Positions 36,069 through 46,916 are shown, numbered from the stretch's first letter. The stretch is DNA of 64,000 nt from Hyphomicrobium_A sp963745205 (GCA_963745205.1 CAVUWX010000010.1:1-64000); one strand, 5' to 3'. Translations and numbers: made by a program. Notes: generated by a model not told the origin, from the letters alone.

Positions 36069-36495
36069 ATGCGACACAAGAAACTGGGGCGGCGCTTCAG
36101 CCGCGACAGCGGGCATCGCCAGGCCATGTTCTCCAACATGGCAGCGGCCCTCATCCGTCACGAGCAGATCGTGACGACGCTGCCCAAGGCCAAAGACCTG
36201 AAGCGCGTGATCGACAAGTATATCACGCTCGCAAAGCGCGGAGATCTGAACTCGCGGCGCCTCGCCGCCAGCAGGCTGCGCGACGAGGACATGGTCAAGA
36301 AGCTCTTCGACACGCTGGCGCCCCGCTACAAGAACCGCGCGGGCGGCTACTCGCGCGTGCGTGAAGGCCGGCTTCCGCTACGGCGACAGCGCACCCCGCG
36401 CGGTGATCGAGCTCGTAGACCGCGATACCTCCGTCAAGGGCAAGGAGGACCGCGAGCGGCACGAGGCGGCGCAGGCGGAGAAGGCGGAGGCCTGA
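36069..36495 (+). CDS. rplQ: 50S ribosomal protein L17, with one +1 frameshift
   Basis: The first part (MRHKKLGRRFSRDSGHRQAM, then TTLPKAKDLKRVIDKYITLAK) is standard L17. After GGYSRV one extra base at 36358-36362 (probably a G in GTGCGTGAAG) breaks the frame. Removing it gives LKAGFRYGDSAPRAVIELVDR and a Glu/Ala-rich end at the TGA at 36493-36495: 141 residues. The literal frame runs to 36575 with an unrelated tail. Confidence 0.94.
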
Positions 36496-36847
36496 GCGGC
36501 CGTTCGCGTTCGTCGGGCTTGAAGCGCGCCGGGCAGGTTCTGCAGGCCGTTGCCGGCGTAGTGAAGGCGCCGTAAAGCTCCCACCAGAGCTCGGCCCCGC
36601 TGAGCCTCGTCTACGGGTTCTGGGCGCTCCATGCCCCGCACGACGGAGCAGATCCTTGCAACCGTGTTGCGGGGGAGGCCGAGGACGCGGGCTCTCTCGC
36701 TGCTGAACAACAATTGGGAAACTAAGCTCACCCGCGCCCCACACTGGTTCTGGCGCTCTCCGGGCCGGGACGATAATGGTCTGTCGCGACCGCGGGCGGG
36801 CAGGCGTCCCTATATAAAGCGCGGCGCGACGATGAAAGGGAGAGCTG
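36496..36847 (+). other. Gap between rplQ and the reductase gene
   Basis: 352 bp with no supported gene. Short open frames here lack start signals and conserved wording. A TATATAAA stretch near 36812 could belong to a promoter for the following gene, but no matching -35 box is clear. Confidence 0.3.
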
Positions 36848-37876
36848 ATGCCCACTGCGAAGGTTCTGGTCACGGGTGCGTCCGGCTTCATCGCTAAGCA
36901 TTGCATCGCCGAGCTTCTGCGGAACGATTTTTCCGTGGGGGGCACGTTGCGCGACATGAGCCGCGCCGATGCGGTGCGCAAGAGCATCGGCCGGGCCGGC
37001 GCCGATGCGAGCGGCGTGGACTTCGTCTCGGCCGACCTGTTGCGCGATGACGGCTGGCAACAGGCCATGCAGGGCTGCACCTATGTGCTGCACGTCGCCT
37101 CTCCGTTCCCGCTACTGGAGCCGCGCAACCCCGACGATCTGATCAGGCCTGCGCGCGAGGGTGTGCTCCGCGTGCTCAAGGCCGCGACGCAAGCCGGCAT
37201 CAAGCGCGTCGTCATGACCTCATCGGTCGTCTCGGTCACGCTGCCGTGGCCGGAGGCGCCGCCGGGGCAGGTGTTCACGGAAGCCGACTGGACGAACCCC
37301 AAACGGCCAGACCTCACCACCTACATCGTATCCAAGACGCTCGCCGAGCGCGCCGCGTGGGACTTCGTGAAAGCTGAACCGCGCGCCCCCCAACTCGCAG
37401 CGGTCAATCCGGCAATCGTGCTGGGCCCGGCGACGGATGCCGACATATCTTCCTCGCACGAGGTGATCAAGCTGATGGCGAAAGGCGCCTATCCGGCGGC
37501 GCCGAAGGTCGGCTTCCCCATCAGCGACGTGCGCGACGTGGCGGCGACGCACGTCCTGGCGATGACCAAGCCGGAAGCGGGCGGCAAGCGCTTCCTCACC
37601 GCCAACGGCTTCATGCGTTTGATCGAGGTGGGACGGCTCGTGGCCGAGGCCCTTCCCGATCTACAGGGCGAGGTTCCGCACCGCGAGCTTCCCGATTGGC
37701 TGGTTCGCGCCGCGGCACTGTTCGACAAGCGGCTCAAGGCCGTAATCCCCGACCTCGGGCATCCGCGCCCCATATCCAACGCGCAGGCCCGAAGCGTGCT
37801 CGGACAGTCGTTCCGCTCGGCGCCGGAAGCCGTCAAATCGGCGGCGTTGAGCCTGCGCGAGCTGGGTGTGATCTGA
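36848..37876 (+). CDS. NAD(P)-dependent reductase/epimerase, dihydroflavonol-reductase-like
   Basis: 342 residues, extended short-chain dehydrogenase fold. Nucleotide-binding TGASGFIA at 9-16, and catalytic Tyr159-x3-Lys163 (YIVSK) after the VVMTSSVVSV strand that supplies the Ser. The overall pattern, including HVASPFP and NPAIVLGP, matches dihydroflavonol-4-reductase-like or aldehyde-reductase members. Substrate not predictable. AAGGGAGAG precedes the start. Apparently monocistronic. Confidence 0.88.
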   Translation: MPTAKVLVTGASGFIAKHCIAELLRNDFSVGGTLRDMSRADAVRKSIGRAGADASGVDFVSADLLRDDGWQQAMQGCTYVLHVASPFPLLEPRNPDDLIRPAREGVLRVLKAATQAGIKRVVMTSSVVSVTLPWPEAPPGQVFTEADWTNPKRPDLTTYIVSKTLAERAAWDFVKAEPRAPQLAAVNPAIVLGPATDADISSSHEVIKLMAKGAYPAAPKVGFPISDVRDVAATHVLAMTKPEAGGKRFLTANGFMRLIEVGRLVAEALPDLQGEVPHRELPDWLVRAAALFDKRLKAVIPDLGHPRPISNAQARSVLGQSFRSAPEAVKSAALSLRELGVI

Positions 37877-38038
37877 CCGCAGCAACCAGGCTTCTCCCGA
37901 CCCGAGAACGGTGCCGCGGGCGCTTTGCCACACTTTTCCCATGGGCCCGCGACTGAGGCTTTCTCCGGCCTGTCGCCTGCCGTATAGAGGGCGCACGACG
38001 TGCGTCGTGCTGCTGCTTTCCCGCTGGAACGTTGCAAA

Positions 38039-39466
38039 ATGATGATCCGCCATAAGGCTCGCTTTGTCGCGCGCATAGGGTTCGCCGCTGTCGGCTGCGC
38101 CTGCTTGGCCGCCTCGCACGTCGACGCCCAGGCCCAGCAGCGTGAGCCGCCACCCTCGCGCGAGGCGCTGCTCTATTCGTACTCGCCGATCGTGCGCAAG
38201 GCGGCCCCCGCCGTGGTCAACGTCTACGTGCGCTCTCACGTTCAGACGATCGACTCGCCCTTTGCCAACGACCCGATCTTCCGCATGTTCGGCCAGGGCT
38301 TCGGCATTCCCCGTGAGCGCGTGCAAAGCTCGCTCGGCTCCGGCGTCATCATCAGCGCCGAGGGCGTCATCGTGACCAATACGCACGTGGTCAAGGGCGG
38401 CACCGACACGCAGATCCGCGTGGCGCTGGCGGATAAGCGCGAGTTCGACGCTAAGGTCGTCACCCAGGACGATCGGACGGACCTCGCGGTCTTGAAGATC
38501 GAGAGCCACGAAGGCGCCTTCCCGTTCCTCGAGTTCTCCAACTCCGACCAGATCGAGGTGGGCGACGTCGTTCTCGCCATCGGCAACCCGTTCGGCGTCG
38601 GCCAGACCGTGACGAGCGGCATTATCTCGGCGCTGACGCGGACGGAGATGGCGCAGTCGGACACGCAGGTGTTCCTGCAGACGGACGCCGCGATCAACCC
38701 CGGCAACTCGGGCGGCGCCCTCGTCGACATGCAAGGCAAGCTCGTCGGCATCAACACGATGATCTTCTCGCAGACGGGCGGCTCCGTCGGCATCGGCTTT
38801 GCCATACCGTCGAACCTCGTGCGCCTCGTCGCCGACAACGCCATCGCGGGCCGCAAGATCGAGCGGCCGTGGCTCGGGGCGCAGATCGAGACCGTCACTC
38901 GCGAGATGGCGGCGAACCTCGGCATCGAGCGAATTTCAGGCGCGGTCGTAAAGGCCCTTTCGAATAGCGGCCCGGCGGCGAAGGCGGGCCTCCAACTCGG
39001 CGACGTGATCGTCAACGTCGACGGTTTCGAGGTGGGCGACGCGCATTCCGTGCACTACCGCCTAACGACTAAGGGCATCGGCAACACCAGCAGGCTCGGC
39101 GTCATCCGCAAGAAGCAGCCCACCCAGATCGACATAGCGCTTGTGTCCGCGCCCAAGCCCGGAAAGGACGACGTGCGCAATCTCTCCGGCAACAGCCCCT
39201 TCGACGGCGCGCGCGTGTCAAACATCCTGCCCAGCGTCGCCGATGAGTTCAGCCTGCAAGAGAGCGACGGTGTCGTGATCGTCGCCGTGCGCAAAGACGG
39301 CGTGGCCGCGCGTCTGTTCCAGCCGGGCGACATCGTCTTGCAGGTCGGCAACACCAAGATCACTGACGTCGTTGCCCTCGACGAGATCACGCGCGCTCCG
39401 CAACGCGCCTGGAACGTCGTTATCAAGCGCGGTGACCGCGTGCTGCAACTTCAATTGTCCGGATAA
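38039..39466 (+). CDS. HtrA/DegP-type periplasmic serine protease
   Basis: 475 residues from ATG 38039; a GTG at 38000 is possible. Signal peptide about 1-30 (hydrophobic core FAAVGCACLAAS). Trypsin-like domain with catalytic His116 (TNTHVV), Asp148 (RTDLAV) and Ser224 (NPGNSGG), then two PDZ-like domains (about 275-360 and 395-470). Such proteases degrade or refold damaged envelope proteins. The rarA start follows six bases later, so they may be co-transcribed. Confidence 0.92.
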   Translation: MMIRHKARFVARIGFAAVGCACLAASHVDAQAQQREPPPSREALLYSYSPIVRKAAPAVVNVYVRSHVQTIDSPFANDPIFRMFGQGFGIPRERVQSSLGSGVIISAEGVIVTNTHVVKGGTDTQIRVALADKREFDAKVVTQDDRTDLAVLKIESHEGAFPFLEFSNSDQIEVGDVVLAIGNPFGVGQTVTSGIISALTRTEMAQSDTQVFLQTDAAINPGNSGGALVDMQGKLVGINTMIFSQTGGSVGIGFAIPSNLVRLVADNAIAGRKIERPWLGAQIETVTREMAANLGIERISGAVVKALSNSGPAAKAGLQLGDVIVNVDGFEVGDAHSVHYRLTTKGIGNTSRLGVIRKKQPTQIDIALVSAPKPGKDDVRNLSGNSPFDGARVSNILPSVADEFSLQESDGVVIVAVRKDGVAARLFQPGDIVLQVGNTKITDVVALDEITRAPQRAWNVVIKRGDRVLQLQLSG

Positions 39467-39472
39467 GCGGTA

Positions 39473-40792
39473 GTGGCCACGCTGTTTGAAGCCGCCGGCC
39501 TGGAGAAGGGCGCGCCTCGCCCGCTCGCTGACCGGCTGCGGCCCACGAAGCTCGCCGAGGTCGTGGGGCAGGAGCAACTCGTTGGCCCCGAGGGCACGCT
39601 GACGCGCATGCTGGCGAGCGGCCGGCTGCCGAGCCTCATCCTGTGGGGTCCGCCCGGCTCCGGCAAGACCACGGTCGCGCGCCTCCTCGCCAACGAGACG
39701 AAGCTCGAGTTCGAGCAGCTCTCCGCGATCTTTTCCGGCGTGCAGGACCTGCGCAAAGCCTTCGACCGCGCGAAAGCGCGCCGCGAGCAGGGCCGCGGCA
39801 CGCTCCTCTTCATCGACGAGATCCATCGCTTCAACCGCGCCCAGCAAGACAGCTTCCTGCCGCACATGGAGGACGGGACCATCACGCTCGTCGGCGCGAC
39901 GACGGAGAACCCGTCCTTCGAGCTCAACGGCGCGTTGTTGAGCCGCGCCTCCGTGCTCGTGTTCAACCGGCTCGACGAAGCGGCCCTGGGGGAGCTGCTT
40001 GATCGTGCCGAGCGGGCCGAGAAGCGGCCGTTGCCGCTGGATAAGGATGCCCGCGAGGCCATTGTCGCGCTCGCCGACGGCGACGGGCGCGCGGTGATCA
40101 ATCTCGCGGACGAGGTGTTCGCCGCAGTCAAGCCGGGGGCGGCTTCGCTCGACCGCCAGGCGCTCACTACGCTCGTGCAGCGCCGCGCGCCGCTCTACGA
40201 CAAGTCGCGCGAGGGTCACTACAACCTCATCAGCGCGCTGCACAAGTCGGTGCGCGGCTCCGATCCCGACGCCGCCCTTTACTGGCTTGCGCGCATGCTC
40301 GATGGCGGCGAGGATCCCCTCTACCTCGCGCGCCGGCTCGTGCGCATGGCAATCGAGGACATCGGCCTCGCAGACCCCAACGCGGTCATGCAGGCGATCG
40401 CGGCGAAGGACGTGTACGACTTCCTCGGCAGCCCCGAGGGCGAGCTGGCGCTGGCGCAGGTCACGATCTATTTGGCGACGGCGCCCAAATCGAATGCCGG
40501 GTACATGGCCTACAACGCGTCAGTGCGCGCGGCGAAGGAGCACGGCAGCCTGATGCCGCCGAAGATCATCCTCAATGCGCCGACGAAGCTCATGAAACAG
40601 GAAGGCTACGGCGCGGGCTACGCCTACGACCACTCCGCCGAGGAGGCGTTCTCGGGCCAGAACTATTTTCCCGACGAGATGACGGAGCGGCCGCAGTTCT
40701 ACGATCCGCCAGGCCGCGGTTTCGAAGCTGAGATCAAAAAGCGGCTCGAGCATTGGGCCAAGCTGCGTCGCGAGCGCGGCGGCAAGCGCTAG
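39473..40792 (+). CDS. rarA: Replication-associated recombination protein A (RarA/MgsA)
   Basis: 439 residues from a GTG start. AAA+ ATPase with Walker A GPPGSGKT (59-66), Walker B LLFIDEIHRF (111-120), sensor motif GATTENPSFELN, and the C-terminal tetramerisation domain with DPDAALYWLARMLDGGEDP. RarA acts at stalled replication forks and interacts with SSB. It lies directly after the htrA-type gene, a pairing common in alphaproteobacteria. Confidence 0.95.
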   Translation: MATLFEAAGLEKGAPRPLADRLRPTKLAEVVGQEQLVGPEGTLTRMLASGRLPSLILWGPPGSGKTTVARLLANETKLEFEQLSAIFSGVQDLRKAFDRAKARREQGRGTLLFIDEIHRFNRAQQDSFLPHMEDGTITLVGATTENPSFELNGALLSRASVLVFNRLDEAALGELLDRAERAEKRPLPLDKDAREAIVALADGDGRAVINLADEVFAAVKPGAASLDRQALTTLVQRRAPLYDKSREGHYNLISALHKSVRGSDPDAALYWLARMLDGGEDPLYLARRLVRMAIEDIGLADPNAVMQAIAAKDVYDFLGSPEGELALAQVTIYLATAPKSNAGYMAYNASVRAAKEHGSLMPPKIILNAPTKLMKQEGYGAGYAYDHSAEEAFSGQNYFPDEMTERPQFYDPPGRGFEAEIKKRLEHWAKLRRERGGKR

Positions 40793-40817
40793 CGCGTTTG
40801 CGGGGCGTTCGCGCAGA

Positions 40818-40847
40818 TTGCCGCGCCCGGGCCGTCGCCCCTATACT
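40818..40847 (+). promoter_or_regulatory. Candidate promoter of the amidase gene
   Basis: TTGCCG (40818-40823), an 18-bp spacer and TATACT (40842-40847), ending 34 bp before the ATG at 40882. Suggests the amidase gene is transcribed separately from rarA. Confidence 0.4.
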
Positions 40848-40881
40848 GGCGGGGCTGCGGGCGGCGATGCGAAGGGGTGCG

Positions 40882-41427
40882 ATGGTCAAGTTCGTCGATC
40901 TGTGGCGCGGGCATCCGATCAACGAGTCTGTGACCACGCCGTGCATCGCGCCCCACGATTTGACGAACCTTGAGGGCGAGCACGTCCCGCTCGGATTTCC
41001 GGTGTTCCACAACCAGTGCGCAATCCGCATGGGTGTCGCGCTGCGCCGCGCAGGGGTGCCGGAAGGCGCGCTTGGAGGCTGCTCGACCTGCTCGGTGCAT
41101 CCGAGCTCAGACATGCATTTCATCAACGCCAGCCAGCTTGCCAACTCGCTCGCGCATGCGAGCATCCCCGGCCTCGGCACGGTCGAGAAGATCACCGGTA
41201 CGGAGGCCGCCCACTACTATCCGAAGCTGTTCGGGCGCACCGGCATCGTCTACTTCCAGGACTACTGGAAGCGCACCACCGACAGCGGGCGCGCGACCGG
41301 CGACCACATCGACGTGTGGAACGGCTACCGTTCCTCGGCCAAGTGGCTGCTCGAGTGGTTCTCGTGGCTCGGCTACTATTCGAACTACGCGAATGCGGGA
41401 GAGATTTGGTTCTGGGAAGTGAAGTGA
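40882..41427 (+). CDS. Tae4-like peptidoglycan amidase, orphan
   Basis: 181 residues from ATG 40882 with AAGGGG five bases upstream. It matches the type VI secretion amidase effector Tae4 pattern: FHNQCAIRMGVALRRAG with Cys46, and TGDHIDVWNG with His142 and Asp144, the Cys-His-Asp set of an NlpC/P60-like DL-endopeptidase. Tae4 cuts between gamma-D-Glu and mDAP in peptide stems. No type VI genes are seen nearby and no signal peptide is evident, so export route and role are open: a fired effector, or a cell-wall enzyme. Confidence 0.75.
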   Translation: MVKFVDLWRGHPINESVTTPCIAPHDLTNLEGEHVPLGFPVFHNQCAIRMGVALRRAGVPEGALGGCSTCSVHPSSDMHFINASQLANSLAHASIPGLGTVEKITGTEAAHYYPKLFGRTGIVYFQDYWKRTTDSGRATGDHIDVWNGYRSSAKWLLEWFSWLGYYSNYANAGEIWFWEVK

Positions 41428-41456
41428 GCGGCGCTGCTGCGCCCGGGGGAGTTGGG

Positions 41457-41681
41457 ATGCGCTACGTCGTTGCCATGGTCTTCGCCATCGTCGTTGCGGG
41501 GCTCACCACCGTGTTCTTGAGCTCGCACGTCGCCGACTGGGTCGTGTCGCATCAGAAGTTCGACAGCTCCGATGACGCTGAGAACCTGCACATGCTGACC
41601 TTCATGGCGACCAACGTGGCGGGCCTGCTGGTCGGCTGGCTCGTCGGTTGGACCATAGCCGGCGGCCGGCAGCCCACCTGA
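41457..41681 (+). CDS. Small two-helix membrane protein
   Basis: 74 residues from ATG 41457, with GGGGGAG six bases upstream. Hydrophobic segments at about 3-22 and 50-70 with a short acidic loop between. It starts 29 bp after the Tae4-like gene, so the two are probably co-transcribed. Classical Tae4 immunity proteins (Tai4) are larger periplasmic proteins, so this is not an obvious homologue. Function unknown. Confidence 0.65.
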   Translation: MRYVVAMVFAIVVAGLTTVFLSSHVADWVVSHQKFDSSDDAENLHMLTFMATNVAGLLVGWLVGWTIAGGRQPT

Positions 41682-41758
41682 TCCGTTTACCGTTTGCTCC
41701 GACAAGGCCTCGTCCGGCGCTCTTTACAGCGCGCCCCCCCAGAGCGTAGGCCATCCTC

Positions 41759-42754
41759 ATGAGCGCACCCGTCGAAACCATCGAGGTGAAAAGCAGCGAA
41801 GCAGGCATCCGGCTCGACCGCTGGTTTCGGGTGCACTTCCCCGATGTCGGCTACGCCTACCTGCAGAAGCTCTTGCGCACCGGCCAGATCCGGGTCGACA
41901 GCCGCCGCGTCGAAGCCAATGAACGGCTTGAGGCCGGCGCGCGAGTCCGTGTGCCCAAGGTCGTGCGTCAGGAGAAGAAGCCGGCGGCGCCCACCGTGAA
42001 GCCGCCGCTCGGGCTGTCGAAGGCCGACCGCAGTCGCATCGAGCACATGATCCTCTACGAGGACGATCATGTTCTCGTTCTCAACAAGCCCTTCGGCCTC
42101 GCCGTGCAGGGCGGCACCGGCACCAAGCGCCACATCGACGGTATGCTCGCCGGCATGGCCGACCGCTTCGGGGATCGCCCGCGCCTCGTGCACCGGCTGG
42201 ACCGCGATACGACCGGTGTGCTGCTGGTCGCCAAGCATCGCGATGCGGCGGCGAAGCTCGGCCGCCTCTTCCAGACCCGCTCCGCCGCCAAGACGTACTG
42301 GGCCCTCGTCAAGGGCGTGCCGAAGCCGCACCAGGGCAAGGTCGAGGCGCCGCTCGTGAAGGCCGCCGGCCCCGACGGCGACCGCGTGCGCAAGGCGCTG
42401 CCGGGCGAGCAGGAGGTAGCCATGCACGCCACCACGCACTACTCCCTGATCGACCGCGTGGCGAGCAAGGCCGCCTGGATGTCGCTGAAACCCGTGACGG
42501 GGCGTCAGCACCAGCTGCGCGCGCACATGGCGCTGATCGGCCACCCCATCGTGGGCGATAACAAATACGGCGGCGACAAGAACACACCGGCTGAGCAAAT
42601 CGAAGACAAGCTGCACCTGCACGCGCGCCGGCTCGTTCTGCCGCACCCATATTCGGGCGGTAAGATCGACGTGACCGCGCCGCTGCCCGAGCACATGAAG
42701 AAGACCTGGGAGCTCTTGGGGCTCGATGCGGAGCGCTACGAGAAGGCGGAATGA
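41759..42754 (+). CDS. RluC/RluD-type rRNA pseudouridine synthase
   Basis: 331 residues. S4 RNA-binding domain (about 17-68), then the RluA-family catalytic domain with HRLDRDTTGVLLVAK containing catalytic Asp148, and the GRQHQLRAHMALIGHPIVGD segment. It converts uridines of 23S rRNA to pseudouridine; the S4-plus-catalytic layout with this linker fits RluC best. The stop overlaps the next start by four bases. Confidence 0.9.
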   Translation: MSAPVETIEVKSSEAGIRLDRWFRVHFPDVGYAYLQKLLRTGQIRVDSRRVEANERLEAGARVRVPKVVRQEKKPAAPTVKPPLGLSKADRSRIEHMILYEDDHVLVLNKPFGLAVQGGTGTKRHIDGMLAGMADRFGDRPRLVHRLDRDTTGVLLVAKHRDAAAKLGRLFQTRSAAKTYWALVKGVPKPHQGKVEAPLVKAAGPDGDRVRKALPGEQEVAMHATTHYSLIDRVASKAAWMSLKPVTGRQHQLRAHMALIGHPIVGDNKYGGDKNTPAEQIEDKLHLHARRLVLPHPYSGGKIDVTAPLPEHMKKTWELLGLDAERYEKAE

Positions 42755-43434
42755 AGAAGCTCGTCATCCTCGATTGCGACGGCACGCTCGTCGACAGCCA
42801 GAACGGCATCTGGGAGGCGATGGTGCATGCCTTCTCGAGCCTAGGCCTGCCGGTGCCCACGCGCGCCGCGACGCTCGCCATCGTGGGGCTGTCGCTGCCC
42901 GAAGCGTTCGCGGCGCTGGCACCAGACTGCAGCCCAGTCGTGCGCGGCAAGCTTTCGGAGCGCTACCGCGGCGCCTTCATCGAGATGAAGCGCGATCCCG
43001 CGCTGCACGAGCCACTGTTTGAAGGCGTCGGCGCGGCGATCGATGCGCTGAGCGGACGCCCGGATGTCGTGCTCGGTATCGCCACGGGCAAGTCCCGCCG
43101 CGGCATCGACCGGCTGTTCAAGCGCGAGGGCTGGAGCAAGCATTTTCTCACCGTGCAGACAGCGGACGACCACCCCTCAAAGCCGCACCCGGCGATGGTC
43201 CTCGCCGCCATGGCCGAGGCCCGCGTCGGTCCGAAGCACACGGTGATGGTGGGCGACACGACCTTCGACATGGAGATGGCGCTGGCGGCGGGCTCGGGCG
43301 CGCTCGGGGTCGCCTGGGGTTATCATCCGGTGGAGGAGCTGCGGGAGGCGGGCGCGCACGGCGTGGTCGAAACCTGCAAGCACCTCCCCGGCGACATCGA
43401 CGCTTACTTCTCGCGCCGGGAGAAGGCAGCGTGA
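42751..43434 (+). CDS. HAD-family hydrolase (phosphoglycolate-phosphatase-like)
   Basis: 227 residues. Motif I LDCDGTLVDS with nucleophile Asp8 and Asp10, motif II Thr in IATGKSRRG, motif III Lys in KPHP, motif IV GDTTFDMEMA. A helical cap lies between motifs I and II. Many bacteria have this gene after an RluC-type gene; physiological substrate unproven. Start ATGA overlaps the preceding stop. Confidence 0.9.
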   Translation: MKKLVILDCDGTLVDSQNGIWEAMVHAFSSLGLPVPTRAATLAIVGLSLPEAFAALAPDCSPVVRGKLSERYRGAFIEMKRDPALHEPLFEGVGAAIDALSGRPDVVLGIATGKSRRGIDRLFKREGWSKHFLTVQTADDHPSKPHPAMVLAAMAEARVGPKHTVMVGDTTFDMEMALAAGSGALGVAWGYHPVEELREAGAHGVVETCKHLPGDIDAYFSRREKAA

Positions 43435-44198
43435 CGACCAACGGCGAGGCCGACAAGCCCGTGAAGGTGCCGGGCAAGAAGCCCTTGGCGCCGCCGCTGC
43501 CGAAGCGCTTCTATGCTGACGTGACGGTCGCGCCGGCCGAGGGCGGCTTTGCCATTCTGCTCGACGGCAAGCCCGTCCGCACGCCGCGCAAGCAGCCGCT
43601 GAAGGTGCCGACGCGCCCCCTCGCCGAGGCCATTGCCGCCGAGTGGGCCGCACAGAAGGAGCGCGTCGACCCGTCGAGCATGCCGCTGTCGAAGCTTGCC
43701 ATCACCGCGATCGACGGCGTCGCCACGCACATGGCCGATGTGGCTTCCGATATCGTGAAGTTCGCCGGCAGCGATCTTCTCTGCTATCGCGCCGAGGATC
43801 CCGAGGCGCTCAAGGCTCTGCAGGCGGCAGCCTGGGATCCCATGCTGCGGTGGGCCGAGGCTGAGCTCGGTGCACGTTTTTCGACCGCCAAGGGGGTCAT
43901 GCCGGTCAGCCAGCGCCCCGAGGCGCTCGAACGCGTCGCCGCGGCGGTCGCGCCCTTCGACGCTATGGCGCTGACGAGCCTGCACGTCCTGACGACGCTC
44001 ACCGGTTCCGCGATCATGGCGCTTGCCCATGCGGCAGGCCGCATATCGGCGGAGGAGGCGTGGGCGGCCGCCCACGTGGATGAGGATTGGCAGGTCAGCC
44101 GATGGGGCATCGACGTCGAGGCGGCGGAGCGGCGCGCGCGGCGCTGGGCGGAAATGCAGGCCGCGAGCCGGTTTCTCGAGCTGCTTAGGGCAAACTGA
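43431..44198 (+). CDS. ATP12-type F1-ATPase assembly chaperone
   Basis: 255 residues overlapping the end of the HAD gene by four bases. Conserved ATP12 wording: RFYADVTV, LDGKPVRTPRKQPLKVP, AIAAEWAAQ, MPLSKLAITAIDG and DLLCYRAEDP. ATP12 assists assembly of the alpha subunit of F1 ATP synthase; bacterial copies are nearly confined to alphaproteobacteria, which supports the taxon call. Last gene of a three-gene run with the synthase and phosphatase. Confidence 0.92.
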   Translation: MTTNGEADKPVKVPGKKPLAPPLPKRFYADVTVAPAEGGFAILLDGKPVRTPRKQPLKVPTRPLAEAIAAEWAAQKERVDPSSMPLSKLAITAIDGVATHMADVASDIVKFAGSDLLCYRAEDPEALKALQAAAWDPMLRWAEAELGARFSTAKGVMPVSQRPEALERVAAAVAPFDAMALTSLHVLTTLTGSAIMALAHAAGRISAEEAWAAAHVDEDWQVSRWGIDVEAAERRARRWAEMQAASRFLELLRAN

Positions 44199-44301
44199 GC
44201 GCAAGAGGGCGATTTCGGATCAGTGTTGTTCCCTGCGGAACAGTCCCGCGCCTGCGGCCGTGGGACATCTTTATGGGTGAACGCCATTCATGGAGCGACC
44301 T

Positions 44302-44382
44302 ATGCCCTTGAGCCTTTTTGACCTTGCGATTGTCGCTATCGTCGTCGCGGCGATGCCCTTGATCATACGAAGCGGCCTGTAA
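44302..44382 (+). CDS. Putative 26-residue membrane peptide
   Basis: ATG preceded by GGAG seven bases upstream; the product is almost one membrane helix (MPLSLFDLAIVAIVVAAMPL, then six more residues). The MPLII wording recurs in the next gene product (VMPLIIW), suggesting a truncated duplicate or a related small protein. Evidence is only composition and start signal. Confidence 0.35.
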   Translation: MPLSLFDLAIVAIVVAAMPLIIRSGL

Positions 44383-44443
44383 CGTCGCCTCCTAGTGAGG
44401 ATCGGGGGCACGCTCGTCGCTATCGAAAGCCCTGGAGCTGCAA

Positions 44444-44800
44444 ATGCAACCGCTCGACACCTACAGTCTGATCGTCGATTTCATCATTCTCTTCGTGATG
44501 CCCCTGATCATCTGGGCAAACCTCCGGCAAAGCGGCGCAAGCAACCCCCTCAACGCCTACCTTTGGACCGAGCACCCAAACTTCATGCGCGTCTCGCTCG
44601 TCATCATCGGCATGCTCGTGCTCTATTCCGCCGTTGCGCTCCTCGGCCACTTCGGGGTCCTGCCTAGCGACGTCGTCGAGACCGCCAACATCGTCATCGG
44701 CATTCCGTTCCTGTTCCTGGCCGTCGTCGAGATCGTCCTGGCGGCGAGGGCAGGGCTCAAGTTCCTGCGGGATCGCAAGGCGAGGTCGCGCAAAATTTAA
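44444..44800 (+). CDS. Small hypothetical membrane protein
   Basis: 118 residues with three predicted membrane segments (about 8-24, 47-67, 80-103) and a basic C-terminus (KFLRDRKARSRK). No family recognised and no motif suggests activity. Located between the ATP12 gene and a secreted DUF4189 protein; may be monocistronic. Confidence 0.65.
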   Translation: MQPLDTYSLIVDFIILFVMPLIIWANLRQSGASNPLNAYLWTEHPNFMRVSLVIIGMLVLYSAVALLGHFGVLPSDVVETANIVIGIPFLFLAVVEIVLAARAGLKFLRDRKARSRKI

Positions 44801-44897
44801 GCATCTTGAGCGTGTGGCCGAGACCCCTCCTGCAAGCCGCTTTTGGGCGCCCAAGATTTCGCCTAAGATGGCTGCGTTGGCAGGGAGGGCGGTCAAG

Positions 44898-45269
44898 ATG
44901 GCGTGGCTCATAAGGGGCGTTCCGGCCGTTGTGTTGCTCCTGGTTCTCTCCGGGGCTGCCGAGGCGCGCGACTACTACGGCGCCATCGCCTATTCGAAGA
45001 CGACGCGCGCCCAAGGCTACGTCTACGATCAAGATTTACAGGACGAGGCCGAGTCCGCGGCGCTCGTCTCCTGCAGCGATTCGGCTAGCGACTGTGAACC
45101 GCTGATCTGGTTCCGCAATGCCTGCGGGGCGCTGGCCGTTTCCTCCGAAGGGGCCTACGGCGGCACCTGGGGCGAGGACGAGGCGACCGCCGAACAGAAG
45201 GCGTTGAAGGCGTGCGGTGAATACGCCAAGGACTGCCAGATCGTGCGCTGGGTCTGCACAACTCACTGA
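44898..45269 (+). CDS. Secreted DUF4189 protein
   Basis: 123 residues from ATG 44898. Signal peptide (about 1-23, AVVLLLVLSGAAEA), then a DUF4189-type domain: YYGAIAYSKTTRAQGY, paired Cys, ALAVSSEGAYGGTWGEDEATAEQKALKAC. Six Cys in the mature part suggest disulphides in the periplasm. Function unknown. Confidence 0.75.
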   Translation: MAWLIRGVPAVVLLLVLSGAAEARDYYGAIAYSKTTRAQGYVYDQDLQDEAESAALVSCSDSASDCEPLIWFRNACGALAVSSEGAYGGTWGEDEATAEQKALKACGEYAKDCQIVRWVCTTH

Positions 45270-45383
45270 CGTCCGGGCCCCTGACGCAAGGTCGCGCTGT
45301 TGGCGCTTGCGCGCGGGCCAGCCCATGCTATGAGCCCTCATAGTCGGCAGCGCCAACCGGGGCGCAGCCGCGAGGGACCGCTC

Positions 45384-46916
<1,533 letters not shown>

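Noticed and set aside
36496..36575. Extended L17 tail to 36575
   Set aside because: Artefact of the frameshift at about 36360; the restored frame stops at 36495.
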